This document shows positions 20,613 to 35,600 of a stretch of 64,000 bases of DNA, in pieces (position 1 is the first letter of the stretch; each line of letters starts with the position of its first letter). The position numbers and the translations under genes were made by a program. The notes below the pieces were generated by a model. That model was not told the DNA's origin, made no database searches, and worked only from the letters and a program-made list of their open reading frames with translations. The stretch lies in the NCBI GenBank assembly GCA_047967505.1, contig CM106538.1. One strand, given 5' to 3'. Source of the DNA: Dipteris shenzhenensis. Lineage: Eukaryota; Polypodiophyta; Polypodiopsida; Gleicheniales.

Positions 20613-23600
20613 CAACGTGAAATCTGGATAAGGAATGAACACAAAATGAGTGATTGTACATTTAGTGATCACTGGGTATATCTATGGACCCACAGTGTCA
20701 CATAACAGGAGCAAGTCTAAAATAACTGAAATAAATCTAGACTAGCCTACATGTCCATACCAGTGACATAAATGTCCTACAACCTCCTCAAGACACATAG
20801 ACGAGATCAGGGTACTCAGCCAAATTCTGCCAGATAGCACGAACCAACAGGGCACAGGGAGACATTGAAGGATAGGGCCATCCTCTATTGTCTTTCGAAG
20901 CTACTACATGAAGACTCGTTGTACAATCCTCATTGTCGAAGAGGCGAAGCACAAAGTGTAAGGACCCTATGGAAAACTGAATGCGGAGGGCTTCCTCCCA
21001 AAAATAAATGTCAAACACAATTCCCTCAACATCAACAATCTTGAGTCATTCCAATCAAATCAATCTGAAGTAGTCATCATGCGACGAAAGCTCGATATGG
21101 TTTAAGCCGAAATTGAGCCATTTGTAAGTCAATAAAACATAATTCAGACTATGGATTCTAAAGTAGTCTAGACTTTAATGCAAATTCCAATATACTAAAC
21201 GACAAACGCTTAACAAGCTCACAAATCATAAATTATAATTCATGAATCATACTTGCTAAACACCAAGAGAACATAGCCAAACTATGTCTTCACGGCTCTC
21301 ACAAGCTCCCACTCGCACTCCCTTCATAAATAGGACTAGCACATGTCTACTCGCTCAACCACACGAGACACCCACCATGGTAGCTTTCTAATGTTCTCCA
21401 TCATCAAATCAACAGAGCGTGAAGCGCAAACGTTGCACACAATCTTCAAATACTTCTCCTTAAGGAGACTTCCATCCTCTTGTAATTGGAGTCATCGTTG
21501 GTTATGACTTGCATCACATTATCTTCACCAACCTCTCTAATGGCTGCCTCAATATGGTCCCATATCCACTCTCTTGTGATGTAAAGGCCAGCATATGAAG
21601 CATCAACCACTCTCAACAAGATACTTTCCACATAACAACTTACCAAGATATTAAATCATGTGCCTCCTCTTTGTGTCACTCCACCCATCAGAGACTCTGG
21701 TGCATTCCAAGCCTCATCAGCCACATGTGCTCTTCAGACATGTGCAGAGTGCCTTAGAACTAGCACGTGCAAGGGATGATGCTCTTGCTTTAGCAACAAC
21801 TCAAAGTGCATCATAAAATTTCTTGTTGCCAGGAGTCCTTGCAACATGAAAGGAAATATTGCAAGACTGATCCTCTAAACTTTTAACCTCTTGCTCTAGG
21901 CGTGGTGTCCAATAGCATGTCTAGAAGTTACTCTCGGATTAGATGCTGCTACCCCATGTGCCCCCTTTGTAGGAGATGTGGAGAAACTGCCATGGTAGAG
22001 GAAAACCCAACAGATATGGATGGACTAAATACATGTAGAGGCTCAGTAGATGTACTCTCATGTCCCTGTGATGCCTATGGAGCTGTCACAATGTGAGTAT
22101 AACACACCCAAACACTCCACATCGAGGTATCTGAATGGGATGATGTTTTGCCTCTATGCCCTCTTTTTGCTGCTCCATCAACACCATAGCTTGAATAATT
22201 GATCCGTGACTACAAGATGGAGAAGGAAATGATTCTTTGCACATCTAGATGGGGTAAATCCATGTGCCAAGATGATCACACGATACCTGAAGACTCAAAG
22301 TCACATGGTGACTGTGACTTAGAGGGGAACTACAACAAAGAACCACAGTTGGAGCTTGATGGTCCAGGTAAACTAGATTTGTGCCTGGGATATGATGTCT
22401 CGGGTATGGTGTTTGGTTGCACACCTAGCCAAATGGAGGACGGGCTACAACAGACTCTAAGAGCTTGGTGCATTGACGACTTCAAGCTGTTCACCCATCC
22501 CTGCAGAGCTCGAGTTCAAAGGAGGGCTTGTGACTGAAGGCGGTGGTGCCATCAGGTGTTGCTTAAAGATAGACCTGTGTATCAGACTAGTGTGCGAAAG
22601 CGGAACCTGACTTGGTGGAGCAAGAGCCACTAGCTGAAAAGCCAGATAAGGACTCTGATGACATCAAATGATTCCAGAGGGCTACAACATGAGAGCTACT
22701 AGAGTATCGTCATCGACGTGTTGAAGAGATGCTGAATGGAGCAGAAAAATGTGCCGAATAGATGCAGAAAAGAGGCATGCGGGAGTTTCTAGGCGCAGCA
22801 ATCCCTAGGTGTTTTGCGAAACTCTGCACGTTTTGGCAAAACATTTCTATGCCTTCCGTGGGAGTGAAACAAGGTTTTTGGTCACACTGCACACACCCCG
22901 TGTAGGACCTTTGGCATCCTGCTTGCAAATGATTACATTCAGCTCTCGACAGGTGCTCCTTCCAACAATCTGCTCAGTGCTGCCATTCTGTCTACAGCTT
23001 AAAGAAATCGACTTCATGTTGTCTATTGGGAAAATACAAAAGTCACAAGGTGGATATGATTCTATCCTTGTGGTGGTTGATCGTCTTACCAAGAAGGCTC
23101 ACTCATTTTAACTAGGGAGTCTGTTAGTGCCCCGCAAGTGGCGGATTGTTTATTAAACATATATTTTGTCTGCATGGATTACCCAGATCCATAGTGTCAA
23201 ACAGGGATGTTAAATTTACCAGTCATTTTTGGATTGCAGTGTTTGAGGCACTAAGGACTGAGTTGGGAATGAGTAGTGGGCATCATCCAGAAATAGATGG
23301 TCAGACGGAAATAGTCAACCAGACTTTAGAGGATATGCTGAGAGCATATGTTTCATTGAGGCAACATACGTGGGACAAGTGGCTGCCACTATAGAAATTT
23401 GTCTACAATGATAGATACAGGAATGAGTCCGTTCGAGCTGAACTATGGTTATAGACAAGCAAATCCAACTACGGTTGGAATACCTCAGAAAGTGCCTAGT
23501 GCCGCGAACTATGTGGTTCAGATGCGGGAGATGCTAGCGCTTGATGCGAGAGCTAACATCCGCCAAGCTATGGATAGAGCTAAGGCATATGTGGATGAAT

Positions 23601-26600
23601 ATAGATCAAGGGAATTTAAGGAAGGAGAAAAACTTTTTCTCTTAATTCCTTCACACTTCAAGTCTTTGACTGCAGGAGAGTGTGCTAAGTTATCACCCCG
23701 GTATTGTGGGCCGTGGTTAATTCTTAAAAGAATAGACAAGGTGGCCTATAAGTTGGAATTACCACATGGTTGTAAGGTGCACCCAGCGTTTCATGTTTCT
23801 CGTTTAAAGTTGTTCTTGCACACAGATGACTCACTAATCGAGGGTGTTGTTTTGTTTCAGGAGATAGAGGATAATGCAAGACGCAAGCCAACAAGAATCC
23901 TCCACCGAGGAACAAAAAGTACGCAATCGGAAGATACCCACGGTGTTGGTTGCATGGCATGGTCTACCTCTATCTGAGGCTACTTGGGAATCCATGCACA
24001 GATGCGGAGAGCGTTCCCATATTTTATCATCGAGGATGCTGATGCCTAGAGAGGGAAGGAATGTTATGCTCAAGCTGAGATAACATGACCTCGGAAGGGT
24101 CGGTGGACATTTTCCTTTAGAGGACCAACTATCGTATTTTATTTAAAAGCGTTTCAAGTATATGGTTAAAGGAATTAATGTCAAGGTCCTTGGTGAGGGC
24201 GAACTAGCACTGACTAGATGGTTCTAAGGTCAAGGGCCTAGGTGCACCAAAATGTGTAATTGCCAAGGGGCAAATGGAATTAAGTGATACTCCAAGAGAG
24301 GGGTAAATCGTACACCTAAGGATGGCCCTAGGAATGTGACATGTGGCATGTAGAACCATCTAGGGAGTTGTGGGCTTTGTGTACGGCTTGCAGGAGAATT
24401 AACGTATGATTTAGAATTGAGCTTGCTGTCACGAAGATTGGCTGGGAAGATTGGCTGGGAGGATTATCTAAGTGCCATCGCCCGTGATTAAAAGGAGAAA
24501 CTGTATTTCTGCGTTTCATTTTGGTGGCTAGTTATGTTGGTCATTTCAGGTAGCAATCAGTGATGGACCTGAGGAAGCCCAAGAAAACTAATAAAAAGAG
24601 AAGTAACCTTCTTGTGTTCCTCCACTAGGTCAAATCCCAAGGTGAAGGGATGAAAATCTTTTTAGAGCTGAGGGCTAGTCACCCTACTGTTGAGGCAGTC
24701 TCTGGGCAAACTGAATGTGGTACTTTCCGCTATAGCTTGCAAGGGGAGCTAAAGGGGAACCTAAAGGAAGAACAAGAGTTGAGTGTGAGGTAGGAGTGAG
24801 GCGTGGAGGGGACAAGATGGATGGGAGGAGCAAGGGGTAGTGTATAGCCTCTATGGAAGGCTGTATAAGTCCGTATGGTTTACAGAAGGGAAGAAAGAGG
24901 GCACTGGGGAGGGGGTGGGCTGATACGAGGGGAACTGGAGGAGGGTGGAAGGAGGCCGAAGGCGCATGACAATATGACCTGCTGTACAGGTCCATATGAC
25001 AGAGATGGAGGGTGGGGGAGGCTGAGGATGACAAAGTGGAAATGATGGTGGCTAACGGAGGCTTGCAGAGTCTGAAACGGGGGCTGGCAGGCAGAAGGTC
25101 GTAGGGACCAAGCAGCGAGCTGTATTTCAGGAATCAGATTTATACTCCTGGCAGCATGGCAATACTGACCGCTTCCAAGGTCTTTCTGGACTGGGTCCTT
25201 AACTACACATCAACAAGTGCTCGCTCCTCTTGAAACTTAGTTTTGTATGGAACAGCCCATTTACTGATCCTGGAAGCAGAAAAGGGATCTGAAAGGGATA
25301 TTTGCAGGCAACAGACAAGTAGGGAGGATGCAGGGGGGAGGGGAAGGTTTTTGTTTTAGTTGGGGTTGAGGTGGAGAATTCAGTACTGTCTGCATAGTTT
25401 AGTATGCATGGCTAAGACGATTCCTCTTCAACCATATGCCTTTGCATTTATTGCGAATGTTCCCAGACAAAAGAATGGTCTTAAATTTTGCAATTCACCA
25501 CTACAAACTGGATTTTATGAAGCCCCAACTTTGAACAACACCATGTAGTCTACACCAAGTGTTCACAGAACAACATCCGTTCTACCATTATCCAGAAGCA
25601 AAACACAATGAATATTCTTGCCCAGAAGCAAAACACAATGAATGCAAGCAATGTCACCTCGAGGGCCAGTTGTAAAGCGCGTCTTTGGCTAAGCACATCC
25701 CAAAGACCATCACTGCATTACAAAGTTCAGAATTGAATCAAAGCCAGAATCTTCTCTACACCAATAAATTGGATTAATGTGAAATAATGGATTTGAACCT
25801 TGCTATGATTGCCAGAGCCTTGCTCTCTTTGGTTATCTGCAATACTTCACTGACAAACGGTTGAGATGAAAACCGAACATCTTGCTCTTTTAGGAATTTG
25901 TCACCGAGTACACGAGCAATATTCATGCCTGGCATGGAAGAATAGCATATTAGGCGCAAAAGATGGGGTAACTTGTTTTGTAAAGCAGACATGGTGCAAA
26001 CAGGGATGAAGAGATTCAACACTCTAATATACCAGAGCTTGTGTGCCTAAGCAGATGCAAAAGGCAACCACGATAAGATTTTTTTACTTACCTAGGATTC
26101 CCTAGAATATCAGCAAACTTACCAACAAACGCCAAAATCAACATCAGTGTACAGATTTCAAGCTCCCCTTATAGACATTTGACATATTTTTACAAAATGA
26201 AAGGGGCATACCACAAAGACGAGTCTCTCCATCACGCAGCTGTTTACCCATCTCTAACATTCGAGACCTTTCAGAGATGCTAGTCAGCCTGTGATCTTCA
26301 GTCATGCTAACATGCTTCCCTCCAATACTGCAGTAACATCAGATTTCATAACGGTCATGAACGTCTTTAAAAAATTACCCTAAAGTCCTCAAAGGGACTA
26401 CAATCATAGCAAAACAAACAATGCTCAGCTTAGCAAATCCTCTCTGTACACGACCCCTCCCCTCCCCCAAACCAACCAACCACAACCAAAAACAAAACAA
26501 AATGATGTGCAGGTTTTTTACTCTCTTTTTTTCCAGGAGGGTAAGGGGTGTGTCAACACAAGTCCAGGACATGTCCATGATCATGGCAACATTTTCTAAG

Positions 26601-29600
26601 AAAAAAGGCCGCATGACTTTTTCATTAATGGAATAAATGCAGTCTCAAAACTTACTGTTTCACCACTCAAGCACTCAAAGCTGACACTTGTAACGGCATA
26701 GAAGTTCTTGCACTGTTCTTGCACTTCCGAAAGCAAGCTAGAGCAAGATAGAGATTTAAAAATCACGCTTTTATGTATGCATGCACAGTGTGGTTGTATG
26801 CATGCACAGTGTGGTTAGATGAATTTTCCTCTCTTTTTCTCTTCATTTTCGATGCAGCCTGAAACTAGCCGTCTTTGCTGCCCATGCAGTCACAACTGCC
26901 CTCAAATTGCTTCCGGAACCTCCTTGCTTTAAACCTTCAAGAAGACGCAACATTGCAGCCCAGAGATTTGCCAGCCTAGTTCTCAAATTGTGGTTTTATG
27001 TTTGAACATGTTTTAAAGCTTCTATCTTTTCCTTTATGAAGTAGAACCAACTCCCCTTGGATAATTATCAATGAGTCAAGGTCATTCCTTAGGCAGAGTG
27101 TTCCCCTAAATGTCTATGAAGATCTGCAAAACATGTGTGCTTATAGGAATATAGGTTTGTCTTCTTTGGTTTCCCATATATACACACAAACACAATTTGG
27201 GTGAAAAAAGTAACTGCATTTGAGGCAATGAGACTCACGAAAATTGAGATGTGCATATCATACACAGCTAGAAAGGATCTGGCCACAGTGTCGTAAAGTA
27301 TGTCATAGGTCACTTGCTTTTGCCTCACAGGTTTTAGATCTCACAGTCCACACGCTTATGCTAAGGGCTGACCACTCACATATATCCTTCTATCTAGCTT
27401 TGCCCCACCCATCCAACCCCCATGCACCAACGTACTATCATTATGACTTCAACCACCCGCTAGAACACTTATATGGGAGTTACTTGGCTACATTTCTGAA
27501 GGATATAGATATGCAACCATCCATTGATGCCCAAACCCAGCTTCTCACTCATTCCATGCACCTAGCCAAACAGCACTCATTTGCTTGCACAATAAGAGAA
27601 GATGCTAAACGACATTCTGACATTGTTTCTCGAAATGGTTGGTACTATGAAGAAACAAAGCGATTAGGCAATGTTTGGCACTGTAAAAACAGGGCCCAAA
27701 CAAGGAAAAGACTGGGAGAGAGTCCTGATGCTTGGTGAGGCGCAAGAAATGACAACAAGGAACTCTGAACATCCTATACCACAATAACTCCAAGGAGTTA
27801 TGAATGAAACTCTTGGAGAAGAGATCAACCTGCCTCATCCAAGTCCCACTCTTTAGAAGACTTATGCTAACATGCTGTGTTCCCAACCAGCCTGTGCCGA
27901 TATCACAAACATTCCTTGCCCGACTAGCTCTACACTCTTCACCACTGTATGGTTTTAGGAAGCCACAAAGACACTTTACAATGTGAGTGCCAAGGATAAC
28001 GGGGGCCTTAGAGTAGAGCTCTTGACCCATGGTTCGGAAAAGTTTCACCGATCCTCTCGAAGCTCTTCAGTGAGGCCTTTGGCAAGGGCTTCTTCACAGC
28101 ATGGACCATTAACACTATCTTCCCAATCCACATAGCAATAGACCCTATGGATGTAGGGATACCAGACCCTTATGGTAGGCCACTTGATCGTCAAGGTATA
28201 TGGATCAGCATTTGAGAAGCATATTAGTGAGCAGGCAGAGTGGGCAGATATCAGGGCTCTCAATCTACAAATGAAAGGCACTATTGTGCTTCGATTCATT
28301 GAAAGACTGTCATATTTTTGGCAACAGACTGTAATACCGTCTACCCTGTCATAAAAAAGGCGTCACTGAATCTCCAGGGAAGCCTCAACAGCAGCCTGCG
28401 ACAGTTAGCATCCCCAAGACAAAAACCAACAAAATATGTCCTCTAGCTTGAACTAAACTGGCACCATTCATTCTGGTCAAGCTCCTGAAGCTTGAAGACG
28501 AAGTGACGTTTGTTGTGATTAATGAGCTGCATGGTAGGACAGTTCAAAATATGTCATACACAACAAACCACAAATCCATCTAACAAACCGTGCTCATGCT
28601 GCTTGGACTATACTAAAGAGTCAATACGAGCGCGACAATTCTACAAGGACCTTAAATCTCTAAAATCAACTCTATACACTAAAGCTGGCAGAGGGCGAGG
28701 ACTCTGAGGAGTTACTCAACAAGATTAAGCTGTTTTAAGACCAATTAGCCTCGGTGGGGGAGAATCTACCTGGCAAGGCTTCTGTTGAGCAAGCTTACCA
28801 AGGGTTTTTGGCGGCACTATCTACAAGTCAAAGGAGCAGCCTGATCACATATGAGGAGCTTGAAGCCACAATCCTTGAAGAACTCCTCCAAATGAAGATG
28901 TATGATGGCACGAACACTGACAAAGCTCTAAATGCCCAAACTAAGGCGGAGGCAACCAACATCTCCAAGAAGGATGGGCAAGAGGGGACATCTGCTGACC
29001 AAAGAAGAAGAAGAAGACGATGATGATGAAGGTTCAGTGCTTCTACTATGGTTACATAGGGCACTGCGCCAAGGAATGCACGAAGAAAGCAACTGACAAA
29101 AAAGAGGGCAATGAGAAGCGACAAAGAGCACCCATAACGTCGTCATTGACGAGCTATTACTCCTCATCATTGAGAGATACCACTGATAGCCAACGTGGTA
29201 ATAGAAATCAGAGAATATCTGGTATGTTGACAATGGTGCCATCTGACACGAGACCAATAAGTGGGAATGGTATACTATCTTTAGACCGATGGATCCTTTG
29301 TCAATCAGTTAGAGTTGGCAAAAACTCAAAATGCCCAATGGAGGGAATAAATAGTGTTCCCTTAAGGAGCTTATAGATGTATTTCTTGTTTCTAAGCTCT
29401 GCAAGGATCTTCTCTCTGTTCATGCCATAACGAAGAACAGAATGCATATAGAGTCATGAAGTTAAGATCCTTGATTTAAAAACGGAAAGGTGGTTGCACG
29501 AGGGGTATTAGATAATGGTCTCTATAGGCTCTAGCAAGCTATGGTACGAGAGATACAGGCATCTACACATGGATGTGCTCTTTGCCACATGCATTAAAAT

Positions 29601-32600
29601 TGAACTAGTGGATGGTTTAAAAATGGATTAGTGGATGGTTTACCCGAAATCCATTCATCTATTGACATTTGGCCTCCTGGCATGATGGGCACACAAGCAA
29701 TCAAGCCAGCCATTCCCCAAAGAATTCACACTCACGGCGAATGGTAGAAAAATCTAGGAATATTCCCTCAAGAAAAGTCTGAGGCATTTGACAAAATCAA
29801 AGACTGACTAGCAATGGTAGAGAATCAAACTAGAAAGAAACTAAAAGCTATGAGGACAGGTAGACGAGGAATTCTTGTCAACATAAATCAATTAGTTTTG
29901 CAGCTCAAAGGGATCAAGCATCAGCTTGCTACGTCACTTACTCCATCCTAGAATGGGGTAGCGAAATGCAAGAACAAAATCATAATGGAAATGGTGAGGT
30001 CAATGCTGGCTGGCAAAGGACCTCCCAAACATTTTAGGGCAGAAGCAGTACATAACTACACTGTATTAAATACGAGTTTGACAAAAGCAGTAAAAGAAAA
30101 TACTCCACACGAAGCCTACTCAGGTAAAAAGCCACCGGTCAAACACTTAAAAGTTTTGGGTTCTAAATGAGAAAAAGGACGAAGGTTGATATGAAAAGTG
30201 AAGAATGTATCTCCATCATATACGGTGTCAGCTGAAGGGATCTGGCTCTACTATCTAACCACCAAGTACATTGTAATTAGCAGGGATGATGGGTTTCAAC
30301 CCGTAGCCCCATTAGAAACACCTACAATCATGGATGTAGGTCACAAGGAGGAAGAACCACTGGAAGAATTGAGGTTCTGAGAGTTCCAAAGCAACCACAA
30401 CCGACCACACACACAACGAAAAGAGAGACTCCCCAACTGGTACCTATAGACTCTCGAGGAGCTAGGCACTTCTATCGAAGATCCAAAACCCATTACAAAT
30501 GCTCTACAAAGATCTCAAAGACTAAGGATATAAGACAATATTGCATTGATATCCAGGAGAGGCTGAGCAAGATAGATATGTCCACAGCCTCAGTCAGGAG
30601 GTGTTACACCTCTGAGGAGCTTGTTGACATGTCATTAAATGGCAACAGCCCCGAGCAGTGGACCAGCAATGGAGGTGTAGATAGCCACCATAAAGTCCGC
30701 CATCGAGGAACCTCCAAATGGGTAGACATTGCGAAAGGGGAGCCTGTGAAGGCCACCGTTTCAGCAACCATTTTAAACAGCAGCAAAGAGCCAGTAAGAC
30801 TCTCAACATCAAAGTCAAGAGGATTCCTCGTACCTCCACCATTATCATGGATGATGTAACCAGCTTCGTGGCTTCCACCTTGGGAGTCTAGGAGCATGGG
30901 ATTGATGACGCATGGTGCATGGGATGTGACCCCACCCAGAAGCAGCCTCTTGTCATCTAATTCAAAGACACTTAGGCTCACCTTGCAGCATTATGCTGTC
31001 AGACAATGCTACCGGACCACCCCTAGATTCGTATGGATATAGGAATAGAAGAGGCACACCCTCCTACAGCAGCGGGACATCAACCGCAAGAAGGGAAAGT
31101 GGGCAATTGTTCGAGACAATTTTTGATAGGCCCCTGATGAGCATCTGGTGATCCACTGCATAAGGGACGAGGTCTTTGAGACTCAGAGCACCAAGACCCT
31201 GACCTGCTAGCTTGGAACTATAATGGTACTCTATGGTCAGATCCAAGAAATTTCTCGAAGTCAGACGGCGAGTTTTCTACACAAAGACTCATCACAGCGT
31301 AGAGCGCCCATTGCCTAGAGTCTGTAGACACACATGCGAGAAGCATATTGAGATGACACTTTGGAAGACAAGTGGAGTTTGTGGATCAGGAGGAGTGGCA
31401 GTGCTATGTAGCTCATCTCTCATTGGGATAGTCTCTGTCGAGAGACGAATAGGACGTCCTCATCATTGTTTGCTATTTCCCTCCTGAGGCCTCGCACTTT
31501 GCTAGAGACCTCCATGACGATGCTGACACCTCACCATATGCCATCGTACTCCCAGACATCATAAATTTCTCAAGCCTGAGGAAGTTCTCCTAGTTGGAGA
31601 CTTCAACATGGGGACAAGTTCGCAACAAGTATCGCTTCTTGATTTCCAAGATGATTCTATTTTACTGCTTGATATTGATCTCGATGAGGCAAAGATGTCT
31701 TCAGTATCCACAGACAAGCGAGCCGTGGTCTCCTCTTATGGGCACGCTTTCTTGGACATGGGCAAGATACAGGAGCCTAGCACTTACAATGGTCTGGATT
31801 GATGGCCCTCCTCGTGTGGATGTTGCTTCCATATTTGGAGTGCCCGGGGGGGGGGGGGCCTTAGCATAGTTAACTACCTCATGGGATCCCCTACCTCTAC
31901 CCCACACATCACTGACTTCTCCGTATCCCCGCGACCACCAATAGCTGGCCACACTTTACTTTTCTTTATTATATCCATCCCCCACCACACGACACACACC
32001 ACATATCATGACATCCACTTCGATCATAGCCTATACTCGGAGTACCTCACACATCTTTCCACCCTACTCACATATCTTAAGGATATTCCGCTCCAAGAAG
32101 ATTGAGCCGCTCTAATCACCCGCCCCCTTCAGGAGGTGACCTTGCACAGTTTTGCACACACAACCCATTCCACCCGCCCACCACCTCTCAGATTAGTTTC
32201 CTACAATGGCTAATACGATGATGAGTGTAAGGCATTATGCTGCCAACTTAGATTTGAGACTAAGCTTCATCTTCCAAGTGAGATAGAGATGATACGTGAG
32301 TAGCATCGTCATGACCGTCATAAGAAGCAGGCTTTCATTTGCCAGGACAAGGATGAGCTACTAAATATCCTATTTAGTAACAACTCCAAGGACTTTGTGG
32401 AAGTTTCTCCAATGAGCAAGCCCCCTCTTACCATATGCACACTATACAACATTACCCAACAGCCATCGCCTCACCTCTCACAGCTAGCCCGCCCACTTCT
32501 TGCGCACTGTCCACCACTGATGCTGTCAGACACACAGCTCTGAATTACATAACTATCGAGCCCAAGATCATGAGGGACTACGTATTGAATACATTGCATA

Positions 32601-35600
32601 TGAACCAAGTATTATGGCATCTTCGCAAAGCTTTTCAACAAAGAAATCTGCACCGGTATCACCCAGTAGACCTAGACCCTTAACACCATCATAGCCTCTC
32701 CATCCGTCATAGCCTCCCGTCCGTCCGTCTCTCTCAACGTCCGTCGTCTGTCCCGTCGTCCTTCGTCTGTCAACGTTCGTCGTCGTCTGTCTGCAGCCGT
32801 CGTCCGTGGTTTGTCTGTCTGCCTCTCCATCGTTCGCCATCACTCCGTCGTCCATCATCTCTCCATTGTCTGCCACCTCTCCATCGTCTGTTGTAGGTCC
32901 GTCCACCAAGTGTGAGCTGCTACTGTGTGGAGCTACTGTCGCTGCGTCACCTGTGGTTGCGCCATCGACACTCCCCCCCGTTGGGAACTGTTGCTGCTAC
33001 GCTACGCCAACGTAACCCCTCTGGCATCGACGCCATCCCCCCCCCCCCACACACATAACCTGTCTTCCAGCCTCACGCTCAGCGTCGCTCGTCGCTCACC
33101 TACGCTAGCCTCTTCGCTAGCCTCGCTACCTATGCCAGCCTCTCCGCTCACCTATGCTGCCCTCTCCCTACCTTCACGTAACTTGTCCACCAGCTCACAT
33201 AACCTCTCCGTCAGCCTCACGTAGCCTCTCCGTCAGCAACCCCCTCACGTCTCTCTCACTGCGCCGCTGCCTACTTTCATCCGTCGATGCTGCCTACGCT
33301 CCCCGTCATCATCCACGCCACAAGCCACGCCAGCGGCACGTGGCATAACGCATGCTTGCCACGTCACTGCTGACACGTGGCACAACACATGCCTGCCACG
33401 TCACTACTGACATGTGGTAGTGCCACATCAGCACATCGGGGCTCCCTTGCTGCGGTCACACGGGCTCCCACCAGATTGGCTCCAACTTGACAGAAAAGTG
33501 CAGAAGCAGAGAAAACATGTGAAGATTCTCTCTATTGCCGCATTCAGCAAAATAAACAAGGACAGATACTTACATTGCACAATGCCTACACGAGCATGTG
33601 TGGAGGACATTTGGGGGAAACAAGCACTTGAAAATGCCATGACAGCTTACACAACAGGGACCACTCCAAACATTACGTCCAATGTCCTCACCAGCCTCCA
33701 AAAGATATGCCTTGCATTGATTGAAAGAATCAATAGCTTGGAATCTACTAATGTGGCCCTCCTTGCGGACAAGGCACATGTACATAAAACACTAGCTGAA
33801 GTGAAAAAGCATGGAGGGAAAATGCAGGAGGAATGGAGGAAAGGGGCAAAGGAGGAATGGGAGAATGAAAAAGGTGAATGTATATGCGAGAAAAACAAGC
33901 TCCAGGACAGGGTACATGCTTTGGAGATTGAATTGCAGCAAATAAAGGACTTGAAAGCACCTCCGGAAGGAAATTGCAAAGCAATGGAGGAGCTGAAAAC
34001 AGAAAATGCCACTCTCAGGAAGGACATTGCCACCATGCAGGAAACAATGCAAGGCACACATGCTGAGCTTAAACAACAAATCAGCAAAGGGGAAGCTAAG
34101 ATGTTGGAATGGAAGGATGTGGTCAAAAAGGGCACAACAGCCCCCCCTCATGAGCACGAGGGCTACTTTGAAGGGAATAAGGATCTACCTGGATGACGAC
34201 CTCACACTCTTACAACGGGAACATCGCAGGGAAGGTATGATAAAAGTAATGGCAGCAAGAAAAGCAGGGAAATGGGCTGTATATAGGGATGGTAGGGTGA
34301 TTATTTGAGAAAGAGGAGATAAGGAGGATAAAGAAGAGAAGGAAGAGAAGGAAGAGGGAGAATTATGACGGTGTCAAGCTCATAGGATGTGTGCACATAC
34401 CGGACTGAAAATACCAGTATGGAATTGTAATGGCACATTATGGTCTGACCCAAGGGGGCTTCCTGGAGACATATAATGATAGAGAGACGATTTTCTACAC
34501 CGAAACACAAGAGTCTAGAGCGAGGGCTGCCCACAGTAACTGGATACACATGGGAATCAGCTCATAGAAGAGAGTTGAGAAGAGATAGTGGAGTTCGTGG
34601 CTCCGGTGTAGTGGCTGTCCTTTTCAGATCACAACTGAGACCACTCATATCGGTGGTTCAGAGAGAGGAGCATGCACGACACATGTGGATACGAGTTCAG
34701 CTCCCAGATGCTCGGCCTTATCTTCATTGCAGTATGCTACTTTCCTCCAGACACGTCATCCTATGCACGAGAGATCACTACAGATGGATACAGTCCATAT
34801 GAGACGATCCATGATGACATCATGGAGTTTTCCGCACAAGGAGACACTCTCCTACTGGGGGACTTCAATGCACGGGCAGGAAATACATAGGTGGGCCTAC
34901 ATGACTTCTCAAATGATGACAGAGACCCACACATGGTCATGGAACTAGATGCAGCTGAGCTTGGGATAGTAAGGCATTCTGCAGATATCCCACAAGTGAC
35001 AGGATATGGACGACATCTGCTTGAGCTGGGGGCAATCCACGACCTGATCATCTTTAATGGCCTTCACAGATGACCATCTTTTGGAAGACTCACTTGCTTC
35101 CCACATGGTGGTGGATCTAGTACAGTGGACTATCTACTAGGCCCACTAGACTTTATATAACGGATACACGACTTCGCCGTACCCCCCCCCCCCCACTCGG
35201 AGCTGATCACTCATACTTGACCTTCCATATCGCCACCACCAGGAGAGCTCCCCCCATGCCCCCACGCACTCAGATCCACTTTGACCGTGCTCTTGACCCA
35301 GTATACATGAGCCATCTAGCCAGGGAGATCCCGGCTATACTTGGGGATGACATAGACCTCACCAACACCTCCGACACCCTTGTCTCAATGGTACAAGATG
35401 CTGCTATCAGATCTTTTCCCACGACCCGATCCAGGCGGGCCAGAGATGGGAAGATGCCTCAGAACCCTTGGTTCGACGACGAGTGCAAAGAGGCGAGAGC
35501 CCACTTCACACAGCAGCAGACTTTGAATCATCTGACACCACCTAAAGCACAATGGATCTATCGACAACTGACATGTCATAAGAGATGGGCTTTCCTCACA

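Larger units (their letters stand above)
18734..20781 (-). mobile_element. Ty1/copia fragment with 5' LTR, PBS and gag
   Basis: Minus-strand element inside the KAPP-like D-E intron. 5' LTR 20781-20513, primer binding site TGGTATCTAAGC at 20510-20499, leader about 20.5-19.45 kb, gag about 19430-18734. Everything 3' of gag is missing or unrecognised, so it is truncated. An (AG)n microsatellite sits inside the LTR (about 20575-20609). Confidence 0.75.
22990..24518 (+). mobile_element. Truncated Ty3/gypsy chromovirus: integrase end plus 3' LTR
   Basis: Plus-strand 3' part of an element closely related to the complete one at 42.0-48.8 kb. Integrase core and C-terminal chromodomain relic (about 23000-24050), polypurine tract AGAGAGGGAAGGA just before 24062, and LTR 24062-24518. 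Gag, protease, RT and RNase H are missing. Lies inside the KAPP-like intron D-E, antisense to the gene. Confidence 0.85.

Noticed and set aside
32568-33348. Asp/Gly/Thr-rich and Ser/Pro-rich frames
   Set aside because: Arise from CGTC/CTGTC low-complexity repeats; no domain.
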